This document shows, in pieces, positions 31,986 to 43,437 of a stretch of DNA of 64,000 nucleotides. Source of the stretch: Liquidambar formosana (taxonomy: Eukaryota > Streptophyta > Magnoliopsida > Saxifragales > Altingiaceae). The stretch is taken from contig CM077820.1 in NCBI GenBank assembly GCA_039720395.1, forward strand, positions 17,877,923 through 17,941,922. The letters run 5' to 3'. The first letter of the stretch is position 1, and each line of letters starts with the position of its first letter. The notes beneath the pieces are model-generated. The model was not told the origin of the DNA. It saw only the letters and a program-made list of their open reading frames with translations, and ran no database searches. Position numbers and translations under genes: made by a program.

Positions 31986-33270
31986 CACTTGGTTAAATAT
32001 ATTCATCACTTGAATATATTTCTCCATTTCAAAAGTATATTCACTCCTTGAATATACTTCTCAATCTTTGTCAATTACTTGGTTAAATATATTCATCACT
32101 TGAATATATTTCTCCATTCCTTGAATATACTTCTCAATCTTTGTCAATCACTTGGTTAAATATATTCATCACTTGAATATATTTCTCCATTTCAAAAGTA
32201 TGTTCATCATTTGAATATACTTCTCAATCTTTGTCAATCACTTGGTTAAATATATTCATCACATGAATATATTTCTCCATTTCAAAAGTATATTCACTCT
32301 TTGAATATACTTCTCAATCTTTGTCACTTGGTTAAATATATTCATCACTTGAATATATTTCTCTATTTCAAAAGTATGTTCATTCCTTGAATATACTTCT
32401 CAATCTTTGTCACTTACTTAGTTAAATATATTCATCACTTGAATATATTTCTCCATTTTAAAAGTATATTCATCACTTGAATATACTTCTCAATCTTTGT
32501 CAATCACTTGGTTAAATATATTCATCACTTGAATATATTTCTCCATTTTGAAAGTATGTTCATCACTTGAATATACTTCTCAATCTTTGTCAATCACTTG
32601 GTTAAATATATTCATCACTTGAATATATTTCTCTATTTCAAAAGTATGTTCATCACCTGAATATACTTCTCAATCTTTGGCAATCACTTGGTTAAATATA
32701 TTCATCACTTGAATATATTTCTCCATTTCAAAAGTATATTCACTCCTTGAATATACTTCTCAATCTTTGTTACTTACTTGGTTAAATATATTCATCACTT
32801 GAATATATTTCTCCATTTCAAAAGTATGTTCATTCCTTGAATATACTTCTCAATCTTTGTCACTTACTTGGTTAAATATATTCATCACTTGAATATATTT
32901 CTCCATTTCAAAAGTATACTCATCACTTGAATATATTTCTCAATCTTTGTCAATTACTTGGTTAAATATGTTCATCACTTGAATATATTTCTCCATTTCA
33001 AAAGTATGTTCATCACTTGAATATACTTCTCAATCTTTGTCACTTACTTGGTTAAATATATTCATCACTTGAATATATTTCTCCATTTCAAAAATATATT
33101 CATCATTTGAATATACTTCTCAATCATTGTCAATCACTTGGTTAAATATATTTGTGACTTGAATATATTTCTCCATTTCAAAAGTATATTCTTTGAATAT
33201 GCCTCTCAAATCTCATTTTCAATCACTTGGTTAAATATATTCGTGACTTGAATATATCTTCCCATTTCAA
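31986..33270 (+). repeat. Hairpin tandem array of X (~90-bp unit, about 14 copies)
   Basis: Repeat starts (ACTTGG) are near 31987, 32077, 32150, 32240, 32326, 32416 and 32506, onward to about 33230, so most spacings are 90 bp. Each unit has two hairpins of 11-bp stem and 5-nt loop, e.g. AAATATATTCA-TCACT-TGAATATATTT (32514-32540), and AAGTATGTTCA...TGAATATACTT (32552-32578) with one G-U pair in the plus-strand RNA. The array lies between the antisense PMD promoter and the polypurine tract. It is not a CRISPR: there are no spacers and the units degrade gradually. Confidence 0.85.
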
Positions 33271-33469
33271 AAGTATGTTCATTCGTAGTGGTTTGACTAT
33301 GCTTCTTTTATCAATTCTCAATCCCCAGGGGTTTAAGTATATTCATGGCTTGAGTATACTTCCCTATTTCAATCTCCTATCACTATTGGTGTTAGTGTTG
33401 ATTTCTCCAGGCTTTTTGGCAAAAATGGGTTATTCTTTATCATTGGTTCACAAGTGTAATTTGTTCGCC

Positions 33470-33482
33470 AATGAGGGGCTTC
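33470..33482 (+). other. Polypurine tract of X
   Basis: AATGAGGGGCTTC, identical to that of C and Y, immediately before the 3' LTR. Confidence 0.75.
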
Positions 33483-34477
33483 TGTTTTACCCCATTTTTC
33501 CACCAACTTACCAGGGCTCATCATTTTATGCATGTTTTTGTTTTTTTTTTAGTCTAGTCACTTGCATTAGTTTTTTAGAGTCACACGGACAATGGATATG
33601 AATTTTGGTTCAATTTGGAGTTGATCTTGAGGGATAATAAGAGCTTTTGTGACTTAAGGGGCATAATCGTCTTTTAAGTCACAAACTTTTCATTTGACCT
33701 TGAAATGATCTCCAAATTGTCAATTGGAGTTCATATGGATGCATATGAAGTATTTCTAGGTTCAATTTGATGAATCAATGGCTCAGGATTAAAATGGCTC
33801 GATGTAGTTCAAGTTTGTTAATTGATCCTTCTCTGGGTTAGCTTAAATTGACTCACAATTACTAACCAAATCTTTTCAAATTGACTTTAATTAGTCATAA
33901 TTTTATCCCTAAAAGTGTTTTATAAAGTTTAATTTTGGTTTGGCAAACATTTGGTTTGATCCTATGTGCATACCTATGCTTTGCAAAGGTAGAGCATAGT
34001 GGTTAACCGCCTTTGTCAAACCTGACCATGCCCCCATGGTTAGTGGGTTTTCACCTTAAAATGTTCAAAAATGTATTCCTCATTGAAACACAGTTGTTTT
34101 GGCTTTTGTTTCATCAAAATCGGAGTTGATTTGACCCCTGAAACACTCCTAGAAGGAAAGAGAGTCCAAAATAGGGAAGAAGTTGAAGTGGGCTCGGGTG
34201 ACCACCCAAGCCTGGGCGGCTAGCCGCCTAGGCCTAGGTGGCTAGCCGCCCAGCCTTGGGTGGTCAACCAAGGCCCTCTCCCCTATTTTTGTGCTGAAGC
34301 GGATTTTCCTCAATTTTGACGTATAAGGACTCTTTTTGACGAGTTTCCTTCTAATTTTTAGTAACTTTTGAGTTTCTTAAGCACCAAGGGGGACTTTAAT
34401 AACCCTTGGATTAATTCTTAGGGTTTTAATCCTAGCCATTAGTTTATCCTAATGAAACTCTATAAATACCCCCTATG
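33483..34477 (+). repeat. 3' LTR of X, first 995 bp
   Basis: The start has decayed to TGTTTTACCCC. It runs through the palindrome (34191-34275) and TATA box (34461-34468) and is cut by the LTR of Y just after CCCCCTATG. The rest would lie beyond Y, outside the window. Confidence 0.82.
34191..34275. repeat. GC-rich U3 palindrome, LTR X
   Basis: GGCTCGGGTGACCACC and GGTGGTCAACCAAGGCC as imperfect outer arms; GGCGGCTAGCCGCC is a perfect inner palindrome; 186 bp upstream of the TATA box. Confidence 0.78.
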
Positions 34478-34915
34478 TGTGAACCCCGGAAATTGGGCCC
34501 ACGAGGGATTGGCGAAAAGATTGGTTAGGTTTGAAAAAGAAAAAGGAGTCGCCACCTTATTTTTTAAAGGAAACAAGGAAAACCCTAAAAATAGTTGGTT
34601 TTAGGAAAACCATTTGAATGACTCCATAAAAAAAAAAAAAAAAAGGCAAAAACAGTCTTTTGGAAACCAAAGAAATCGGGGATTCGGAGGCTAAGTTATG
34701 ACATGGGAAGGTTCTAGGCAAAGCCTATAGGCACCCATGTCACCCTTTCGGTCTCTCAGTTCATTTGGGCTAAATTAAAGTCTTTTCCATACAAAAATCA
34801 GCAAGTATATCATCACAAGAATTGCATGCATATCATATATTTCATTCATCCATCCATGCATAATAAGCACATAAAAACAGAAAATAAAGAAAAACAAAAC
34901 AAAACAAAAAGAAGC

Positions 34916-34989
34916 CTAGGATGCTTGGATCCTAGAACGGACTTGAGCCTCATGAAGAGCGCCTACGTACCATGCAATGAAATACATGG
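34916..34989 (-). promoter_or_regulatory. Conserved twin-hairpin block, LTR Y
   Basis: CTAGGAT-GCTTGG-ATCCTAG (34916-34935) and CCATGC...ACATGG (34970-34989). Confidence 0.6.
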
Positions 34990-36397
34990 ATCAAAGTCCA
35001 CGTAGTTCGATTAGAAATAGGGTTAAGACTTAATATAAACCTATGGTTAAAACCCTAGGTTTCCTTATTTGATCAAAAGAGTTGAATTTGATAGAAAGTT
35101 TGATTTTAGGAAGAAACTCCACAAAATGGAAACTTTAATGAAAACCAGAATTTTATTGGTTAAGGAAACCTTTGATTAAACCATAGGATCATATTAAAAA
35201 ATAACCCTAGAGAGGGAGAAGGGAAAGAGTTAAGGGAGAGAGGTGAATTGGGGCACCTTCACACCCACTTACCTGAGCGCAATTGCTCCAAACATTAGCT
35301 ATTTCAAGCATTGGCAGCCCTATTTGCCATAGGACTAATACCACACCTATTTGCACCCTTACAAGTGCTCAAAACCATGCAAAAACACTAACATGCAAAT
35401 CTGGACAGAATAGTATTAAGGCCTAAAATCATCCACTAAACATACCAACAGCAAAAACAGCGAACAATAATAAGTCCTAACATATTCCTAGAACCATATT
35501 ATGCATAAAAACCCTAGAATATACTAACATGCATGCAAAAACATCATATTTACTCTATATGCAAGACATATACAGCAAACACGAAGATAAACCAATAAAA
35601 AAGTCTACTTTATCATGCTATATGAAAACTAACATAAAACAATGACTCTAAAACCCTAAACTCACAAATATGCTTAAAGACGTACAAAATATACTTTAAT
35701 CATGCTAAAACCAAACTAAACAGAAATTACATCACGCATATTAACTAACTAAAGCAATATAGCATGATGAAAATCCTAACTCTAACATGCAATGACACTA
35801 ATCCTAGCATAAGGACAACAGGAGCACAAGAACCATAACTATGCATAAAAAACACATAGGACAGCCCTAAAACATGCTAAACAGTAGATAAAAAATAGAT
35901 ATTCCATGTATATTAACTAGCTAGAGTGTTAATACATGATAAAAAAGTTACCTTTAACATGCAATAAGCCTAACCCATATTCAGCATAAACAAAGAGGGA
36001 GGAATACCTTAAGAAGAAACTTCCTTGCTGTTGTAGAGACTCTCCCTTGCTCTTATGGATGACTTGAACCAATCCTCTCCAAGGCTACAGCAAGAACTCC
36101 AGCTCTCCTTCAAGTCCCTCTATCTTATTCTCTCTCAAACACTCAAGTATTAATGCATAAAGTGGCTCCCCTTGTGCTGAAGCATAGGGGGTATTTATAG
36201 AGTTTCATTAGGATTAACCAATGGCTGGGATTAAAACCCTAAAAATTAATCCAAGGGCTATTAGAGACCCCCTTGGGGCTTAAGTAACTCAGAAGTTACC
36301 AAAAAATAGAAGGAAACTCGTCCAAAAGAGCCCAAATACGTCAAAATAGGCAAGAGTCCACTTCAGCAAGGAGTTAGAGTGAAAATAGGAAAGTGGT

Positions 36398-36477
36398 CTC
36401 GGGTGACCACCAGGGCCTGGGCGGCTAGCCACCTGGGCCCAGGCGGCTAGCCGCCCGGGGTTGGGTGGTCACCCGAG
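36398..36477. repeat. GC-rich U3 palindrome, LTR Y
   Basis: Perfect 14-bp arms CTCGGGTGACCACC (36398-36411) and GGTGGTCACCCGAG (36464-36477); 199 bp from the TATA box. Confidence 0.8.
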
Positions 36478-37188
36478 CCCACTCCGGATTTTTGCCTATT
36501 TTTGACTCCTAATGCTTCTAGAAGTGTTTCAGGGGGCAAATTAACTCTGATTTTGATGAAACAAAAGCCAAAACGACCGTGTTTCGATGAGGAATATGTT
36601 TTTGAACATTTTAGGGTGAAAACCACTAACCATGGGGGCATGGTTAGGTTTGAACAAGGCGGTTAACCGCTATGCTCTACCTTTGCTAAGCATAGGCATG
36701 CACATAGGGTCAAACCAAACACTTTCCATATCAAAATTGAACTTCATAAAACACTTTTGGGGGTAAAATGATGACTAATGAAAGTCAATTTGAAAAGATT
36801 TGGTTGGTAATTGTGAGTCAATTAGAGCTAACCCAAAGAAGGGTCAATTAACCAATCTTGAACTGTATCGAGCCATTTTAATCCCGAGCCATTGATTTAT
36901 CAAATTGAACCTAGAAATACCTCTTATGCATCCATATGAACTCTAATTGACAATTTGGAGATCATTCCAAGGTCAAATGAAAAGTTTGGGACTTAAAAGA
37001 CGATTATGCCCCTCAAGTCACAAAAGCTCTTATTATCCCTCAAGATCAACTCCAATTTGAACCAAAATTCATATCCATTGTCCTTGTGACTCTAGAAACC
37101 TAATGCAAGTGACTAGACTAAAAAAGAAAACAAAAACATGCATGAAATGATGAGCCCTAGTAAGGTGGTGCAAAAATGGGGTGTGACA

Positions 37189-37201
37189 GAAGCCCCTCAT
37201 T
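37189..37201 (-). other. Polypurine tract of Y
   Basis: Reverse complement of AATGAGGGGCTTC, directly before the LTR of Y. Confidence 0.75.
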
Positions 37202-37419
37202 GGCAAACAAGTTACACTTGTGAACCAATGATAAAGAACAACCCATTTTTGCCAAGAAAGCCTGGAGAAATCACACACTGACACCAACAATGATAGGAGG
37301 TTGAAAACCTGAAACTGGAATAAGGAAGTGTACTCAAGTCATGAGTATAGTTAAACCACTGGGGGTTGAGAATTGATAAGAGAAGCATATTCAAACCACT
37401 ACGAATGAACATACTTTTG

Positions 37420-38450
37420 AAATGGAGAAATATATTCTAGTCACGAATATATTTAACCAAGTGATTGAGAATGAAATCTGAGAAGTATACTCAAGTGATG
37501 AACATACCTTTGAAATGGAGAAATATATTCTGGTCATGAATATATTTAACCAAGTGATTGAAAGAGACTGAGAAGTACATTCAAGTGATGAACATACCTT
37601 TGAAATGGAGAAATATATTCTGGTCACGAATATATTTAACCAAGTGATTGACAAGTATGTTCAAGTGATGAACATACCATTGAAATGGAGAAATATATCT
37701 AAGCGATGGATATATTTAACCAAGTAAGTGACAAGTATGTTCAAGTGATGAACATACCATTGAAATGGAGAAATATATCCAAGCGATGGATATATTTAAC
37801 CAAGTAAGTGACAAGTATGTTCAAGTGATGAACATACCATTGAAATGGAGAAATATATCCAAGCGATGGATATATTCAACCAAGTAAGTGACAAGTGATC
37901 TGAGAAGTATGTTCAAGTGATGAACATACCATTGAAATGGAGAAATATATTCAAGTGATGAATATATTTAACCAAGTAAGTGTCAAGTATGTTCAAGTGA
38001 TGAACATACCATTGAAATGGAGAAATATATCCAAGCGATGGATGTACTTAACCAAGTAAGTGACAAGTATGTTCAAGTGATGAACACACCATTGAAATGG
38101 AGAAATATATCCAAGTGATGGATATACTTAACCAAGTAAGGTAGAGAATAATCTGAGAAGTGTACTCAAGTGATGAGTACACCATTGAAATAGAGAAATA
38201 TATCCAAGCGATGGATATACTTAACCAAGTAAGATAGAGAGTGAGGATTTGAAACAGAGAAGCATATTCAAAGGGTGAATACACTTTTAAAATGGAAGAA
38301 TATATTCAAGTGATGAGTATATTCAACCAAGTATGATAGAGAATGAGAATTTGAAACTGAGAAGCATATTCAAAGGGTGAATACACTTTTGAAATAGGAG
38401 GATATATTCAAGTGATGAATATATTCAACCAAGTGGGATGGAAAATCAAG
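37420..38450 (-). repeat. Hairpin tandem array of Y (~80-bp unit, about 12 copies)
   Basis: In the best part the repeat starts are at 37721, 37801 and 37881 (period 80). Each unit has two hairpins with loop TCACT or TCGCT in element sense. Stems differ from X but still pair: AAATATATCCA/TGGATATATTT, AAGTATGTTCA/TGAACATACTT, and GTGTACTCA/TGAGTACAC at 38160-38182. Where pairing is imperfect the changes give G-U pairs in the element-sense (minus-strand) RNA. Confidence 0.85.
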
Positions 38451-38715
38451 ATTTGAAATGAGAGTATATGATCAATTTATCAAGATTGAACAAGCATGGT
38501 GCAAGAGGAAAGTGACTTAACACATTGTCATCTGAGTTGGCATGGCATAGGGGAAATATATTCAACCCTTTTCAACATAAAATCAATTCAAAGAATTGAT
38601 TTCAAGATGAAATTTGACTGATTTTAAGCTCAAAAAGTGTTGAATATCTCATTTGGAAGAGGGTTTAATCACACGCCAAGGCGAGACAAAGCGAGGGAGA
38701 AAGCCAAAACAAGGT

Positions 38716-38800
38716 GGCTTGGGTAACCACCAGGCCTCGGGAGGCTAGCTGCCCAGGCCCTGGTGGCTAGCCGCCCAAGGCTTGGCTGGTTACCCGAGCC
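38716..38800. repeat. GC-rich palindrome upstream of the Y PMD gene
   Basis: 85 bp, outer arms GGCTTGGGTAACCACC and GGTTACCCGAGCC, inner GGCTAGC cores. A TTTAAATACCC element follows at about 38822, and the start codon is at 39085. Counterpart of 31621-31705 in X and similar in build to the LTR palindromes. Confidence 0.7.
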
Positions 38801-39084
38801 ATGTGCTGAAAAAATCTGGGTTTTTAAATACCCAAGTGCACTATTCATACCCCTTGTTCAAAGAACCCGAAAATTTGGAGTTTCTCTCTCTAGGAAGCTT
38901 ACCCCATTTTGCAAAATCAATCCAATACCCAAGAGCAATCAAATCCACACTTCAAGAGGGATTCATACACATGAAATAGCATCATTAGCACCCAATTTCA
39001 CATCAAAAACAAGAAATTTGCAGCACTTTGCAAATCAAAACCCCTTAAACCCATTTTTGCTCAAAACAAGCTAGTTCATCCACC

Positions 39085-40657
39085 ATGGATCTAAATGAAG
39101 ACTCCACTTCAAAGTATCCATTCCTTGACTCAAAGAGTAGATACAAGGCACCAATATATGATGTTCCTCAAGGGAAATTGCTCCTAGAACCAAAGAATCA
39201 TCTCTCCTTTATCTATTCCAAGCAAGAGGTAAGCTTACCCATTTTAAACTTTTCTTTGAAATTTTCATTTTTGTTGGTTGAAATGCATTCCTATGAACTC
39301 TCTATGAGTATTCCTAGCAATGTTTGCAATGCCCATTGATTTTGGCAAGGATTGGATGTGAAAAGAATTCAATTTGAAAACTTGGTGAATAGTGCCCACC
39401 AAGTGTTTGATAAAATGCTTGAATGATGAAAATTCATCCAATCTTTGTAAAATTGATGTGTATTGCAAGGCAAAATCATAGGCATTCATTTCTAATTGAT
39501 TTTAGAAACAAAACCAAGCATTTTCATAAACTTTGAAAAACAAAGTTTGCTATATTTGTGAAAAACCCATGTTTTCATGAACAAGGTTTGCTTATTTTTT
39601 CCTTAAAAAACCACTTTGTAAAACAAAGTTTGCTTATTATTTTCTTTGGAAAATCCATGTTTCCATGGTCTTGGAATGCATGGTTTGCTAATGATCATGA
39701 GTTTGAAGAATAAAACCAATGTTTTCATAAACTTCCAAAGCATGGTTTACCTGTTCATAAACTAGAAGCCTTAGTTTTTGAAAAGCCAATTATCAATGCT
39801 TGCATATGATTTTTACACTAACTAGGTGAATCATTCTTCTTGATTAGCCCAACTTCCAAGACCTACGCACAAGGTCTTCGATAAAGAATCTTATTGGGTG
39901 GTGGAGGCGTATGGAACACACTCAACCTTCCGTAAGAGATTTCATAAAGGAGGCGGGTTTTGGTCGATTTCTTGACTCCCTATGGAACGAACAATGGGAT
40001 AGGCAAGCCCTCCTTGCCTTAGCTGAGCTATGGTGGGATACCACCAACACCTTCCACTTCAGTTTTGGGGAGATGACCATGACTCCCAAGGATTTTTCAA
40101 TTATTACCGGCTTAAGCCTCAAAGGAAAGAGGTTGAAATTTTATGGGGATGCCAACACGGATAGTGCCTATCTCCTTACTATGTTGGGGATGGAAATTGA
40201 GGCTAGCTCACGCGGTGTTAGGAGGACATGGCTATTCGAAACTTTTTCCAACCAAGTAGAAGGTGTGGGAGTGGCTCCCGAGTGCATAGCTAGGGCATTC
40301 TTGATTTATATGCTCTCTTGCACTCTCTTTGTTGGTGCCAATGACCTGGCACAACTGGGCTATCTTGCCTCGATGGTGGATGTGAACAGAATGGGGAGGT
40401 ATAACTGGGGAGGGGCAGCACTAGCCACCATGTACAGAGCCATGTCCGACATGTCTCGAGGGGTTTCCAAGAACTTTGGTGGGCTTCCATTTGTTTGGGA
40501 GGTAAATAAAAATATTTAATTTTTAAATTCCTCTCAAACTTGATTTGATTTTAATGCTTTTCTTGAATTTTGACAGATATGGTATTATGAATACCTGGGA
40601 CTGTGCCGCCCCACCCTGGATAATGAGATACAAGAATGGCCTATACTTGGGAACTAT
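39085..40657 (+). CDS. Antisense plant mobile domain gene of Y, 3' end lost
   Basis: Three exons on the strand opposite to Y. Exon 1 39085-39228 (48 codons, CACCATGG start context); intron 39229-39847 (GTAAGC...GATTAG); exon 2 39848-40501 (218 codons); intron 40502-40576 (GTAAAT...TGACAG); exon 3 from 40577, cut at 40657 by element D. Both junctions are phase 0 and the frame is open throughout, so this copy was intact until D arrived. PMD hallmarks: GEMTMTPKDFSIITGLS, ARAFLIYMLSCTLF, GRYNWGGAALATMYRAMS and WYYEYLGLCRP. In host plants PMD proteins act in gene silencing and genome stability; what the element copy does is unknown. An 80-bp-class palindrome lies upstream. Confidence 0.85.
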
Positions 40658-41365
40658 TGTCACACCCCATTTTTGCCACCTTAGCTAGGGTTTGTCATTG
40701 CATGTGTCTTTTTGTTTCCTTTTTGAGTCTAGTCTTTTGCATTGAGTTTCTAGGGTCCTAAGGATGGTGTGTATGAATTTTGGTTCGATTTGGAGTTGGT
40801 CTTGAGGGTTAATAAGAACTTTTGTGACTTGAGGGGCATAATTGTCTTTTTTATCACAAACTTTCCATTTGACCTTGAAATGATCTCCAAGTTTCCAATT
40901 GGAGTTCATATGGTTGTATTTGAGGTATTTGTGGGATCAATTCGATGAATTGAAGGTTCGGGATTAGAATGGCTCAGCAAGGCTCAGGTCGGCTAAAAGA
41001 CCTACTTCGGGTTAGCTCGAATTGGTTCATGATTTTCACTCTATGACTACTCATTTGACCTTGATTGGTCTTAATTTCATCCCCAAATGTGTTTAGGGAG
41101 GTTGAATTTCGAATTGGAAACCATTCGGTGCAACCCTATGTGCATACCTAAGCTAAGCGATGGTGAGGCATAGCGGTTAACCACCTTTGTAGGACCCAAC
41201 CATGCAGCCATGGCTAGGGTTTCTCGCCCTCAAGTGACTCAAATTACATTCCCCTTCGAAACACGGTCGTTTTGGCTTTCGTTTCGTCAAAATCGGAGTT
41301 GATTTGGGCCCTGAAACACATTTGGAAGTCGAAGGGGGTCAAATTTGGGCTGAAGCTGACATGGC

Positions 41366-41445
41366 CTCGGGTGACCACCCAGGCCTGGGCAGCTAGCCGC
41401 CTGGGCCCAGGCTGCTAGCCGCCCAGCCCCAAGTGGTCACCCGAG
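41366..41445. repeat. GC-rich U3 palindrome, LTR D
   Basis: Perfect 13-bp arms CTCGGGTGACCAC/GTGGTCACCCGAG; inner GCTAGCCGCC cores; 188 bp before the TATA box. Confidence 0.8.
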
Positions 41446-41632
41446 CCACTTTCCTTCTTTGAGCTTTGACGCGGCTCCCATCCTATTTTCTCGGATTTGC
41501 TCGCCTTTAGCCGCCATATAACCCTAATTTCAGCCCTATTTGACCTACTTGAGCCCCAAGGGAACCTCTAAGAGCCCTTGGATCAATCCCTAGGGTTTTA
41601 ATCCCAACCATTGAGGGTTTCCCCTCAATCCC

Positions 41633-41640
41633 TATAAATA
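41633..41640 (+). promoter_or_regulatory. TATA box of LTR D
   Basis: TATAAATA followed by CCCCCTTATACTTCAGCA, the same context as in X (TATAAATACCCCCTATG). Confidence 0.65.
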
Positions 41641-41944
41641 CCCCCTTATACTTCAGCAATAGGGGAGGCACTTTGGAGGCACTTTGGTGAGACTTGGAGG
41701 CTATGGCAGCCATCCTTAGGGTAGTTTAACCTAAACTTAGAGTGAGAGAGTGTGAGAGAAAGCTTGAAGGAAGGATGGAGCATTGCTTGAAGGCTTGAAG
41801 GAGTTTGTTTCCAGCAGCACACAAGAGGAGGAGGACTCTCTACAGCAGCCACAAAAGGTATACCCCCCCCCCCTTTTTCTCTCTTTCATTCAAACTAGGG
41901 TTTTTGCATAGCTTTGCATTACTTCATGTTAAAAGCTTATTGTT

Positions 41945-42620
41945 TTATCATGTGTTGATGTTTCTAATGCTTAGAATACATGATTAGGATATTGTTTATG
42001 GCTGGTTTTGCATGATATAATGTCATTCTATGTGGTTTTATGAGTGTTTGTGTTTTTAGGGTTTTTTTAGAGTCTTTTCTAGGGTTTTACATGGAATAGT
42101 CATTATTTCATGTTCAAGTTTGTGTCTTTATCATGTCTTATTGCTTCTATTAGTTAGTATGCATGATTAGGATAATATTCATGGGCTGTTTAGTATGCTA
42201 GGATGCTATTCCATGTGATTTACTGCATGTTTGGGATTCTAGGGTTCCCTTAGTGTTGAAATTGGTTTTCTACATGAAATAACACTTTTGCATATTGAAG
42301 CTTGTGTTTTTATTGTGTTTTGCTACTTCTATTAGTTAGTATGCATGATTAGGATAATGTTTATGGGCTGTTTAGTATGCTAGGATGCTGTTCCATGAGA
42401 TTTAATGCATGTTTGCAATTCTAGGGTTTCTCTTGTGCTGAAATTAGGTTTTTACTTAGAATAGCTATATTTCATGTGCAAGCTTGTGTTTTTATCATGT
42501 GTTGATGCTTCTATTGATTAATATGCATGATTAAAATGATGTCCACAATGAGTTTTGCATGATTTAGAGTTATTTTATGTGATTTTGAGCACAATGGTGA
42601 TTCTAGGGTTTCATTCATCC
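41945..42620 (+). repeat. Degenerate ~180-bp tandem repeat within LTR D
   Basis: Four decayed copies starting near 41945, 42128, 42309 and 42491, each containing TTTAT(C)ATGT(G)TTG..CTTCTA, then ATGCATGATTAGGATAATGTT and GCTGTTTAGTATGC. Located downstream of the TATA box, so probably in the transcribed part. Confidence 0.7.
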
Positions 42621-43437
42621 TTGTATTAGGAAAGTAGCATATAGCATGATAGCTTAGGGTTTTTCTTTGTGTTTTCTTCATAATTGATATATATGTGCTG
42701 CATATTTGATAACTATGACATTCTTCTGCATTCATAGTAGTGGATTTTAGTGTTCTTTTGCATGTCATTGCATGTAGGGTTGAATTAGGGTTTTAGTTAG
42801 CTTATGATTCATGTTGTTGCATGACTTGTGGTTGATTTTAAACCTTATTTCAATTCTGTCCAGATCTGTTATTTGTCCTTGATATGATATTTTGAGTATG
42901 TGTTAGCCCATGTTTGGGCATGATAATGGCTTGATTTGGAATCTAGCTTGTTTGGTTGGTATTTTTGGTATGTTTTGCATCGAAATTGTAGGTGCTTTGA
43001 CAGGTACAACAGGTGCAACTACCCCACCAATGTGGGGTGGTTATTTTGGCTATTGTGAGATGAAATCTTACAAATAAGGTAATTACCCTATGCAATAGGG
43101 TGGTTACTTTGACAGGTTGCTTTTGCTTAAGGTAAGTAGGGTATGAGGGTGCCCCAATTCACCCTTCTTTCCTTTCCTTGAAACTTTCCCTTTCTCCCCC
43201 CTAGGGTTATTTCCTAATAGGGGAACATGGCAATCCTTATAGTTTCCTTTCAATAAAAAATACCTTTTAAATCAAAGTTTCCATCTTTTATCAAAATTCC
43301 ATATTTTACTAAAGACCTTTTGAGAATCATTCATTTTTGGAAACTTACCATGTTTTACTTGAAAGGAAACTTAGGGTTTACCATAGGCCTTGATTAGGTT
43401 ATAACCCTATTCCCTTTCGAACTACGTGGACTTTGAT

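Larger units (their letters stand above)
29972..34477 (+). mobile_element. Element X: Tat-like element, 3' part only
   Basis: Plus-strand element of which the antisense PMD gene, hairpin array, polypurine tract (33470-33482) and the first 995 bp of the 3' LTR (33483-34477) remain. B cut it on the left and Y on the right; its gag-pol would lie left of B outside the window. It is the base layer of the nest. Confidence 0.82.
34478..37188 (-). repeat. 3' LTR of Y (2711 bp)
   Basis: Complete, TGTCACACCCC to GGGGTTCACA on the minus strand. TATA box 36192-36199, palindrome 36398-36477, twin hairpins 34916-34989, an A run near 34630. Same subfamily as the LTR of B. Confidence 0.92.
34478..40657 (-). 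mobile_element. Element Y: Tat-like element, 3' part only
   Basis: Minus-strand element: 3' LTR 34478-37188, polypurine tract 37189-37201, hairpin array, antisense PMD gene, then cut by element D at 40657. It was inserted into the 3' LTR of X, with left flank CTATG (34473-34477). Its gag-pol would lie to the right of D outside the window. Same family as X, in opposite orientation. Confidence 0.82.

Noticed and set aside
31986..33270. CRISPR-like regular spacing
   Set aside because: Plant DNA, units are contiguous with gradual divergence and no unique spacers; it is a tandem array of hairpins.
39085..40657. PMD gene as an ordinary host gene hit by transposons
   Set aside because: Both copies stand in the same place, opposite to the element, between hairpin array/polypurine tract and the point where element coding would begin; this fits cargo of the element better. 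A host origin in the past is likely.
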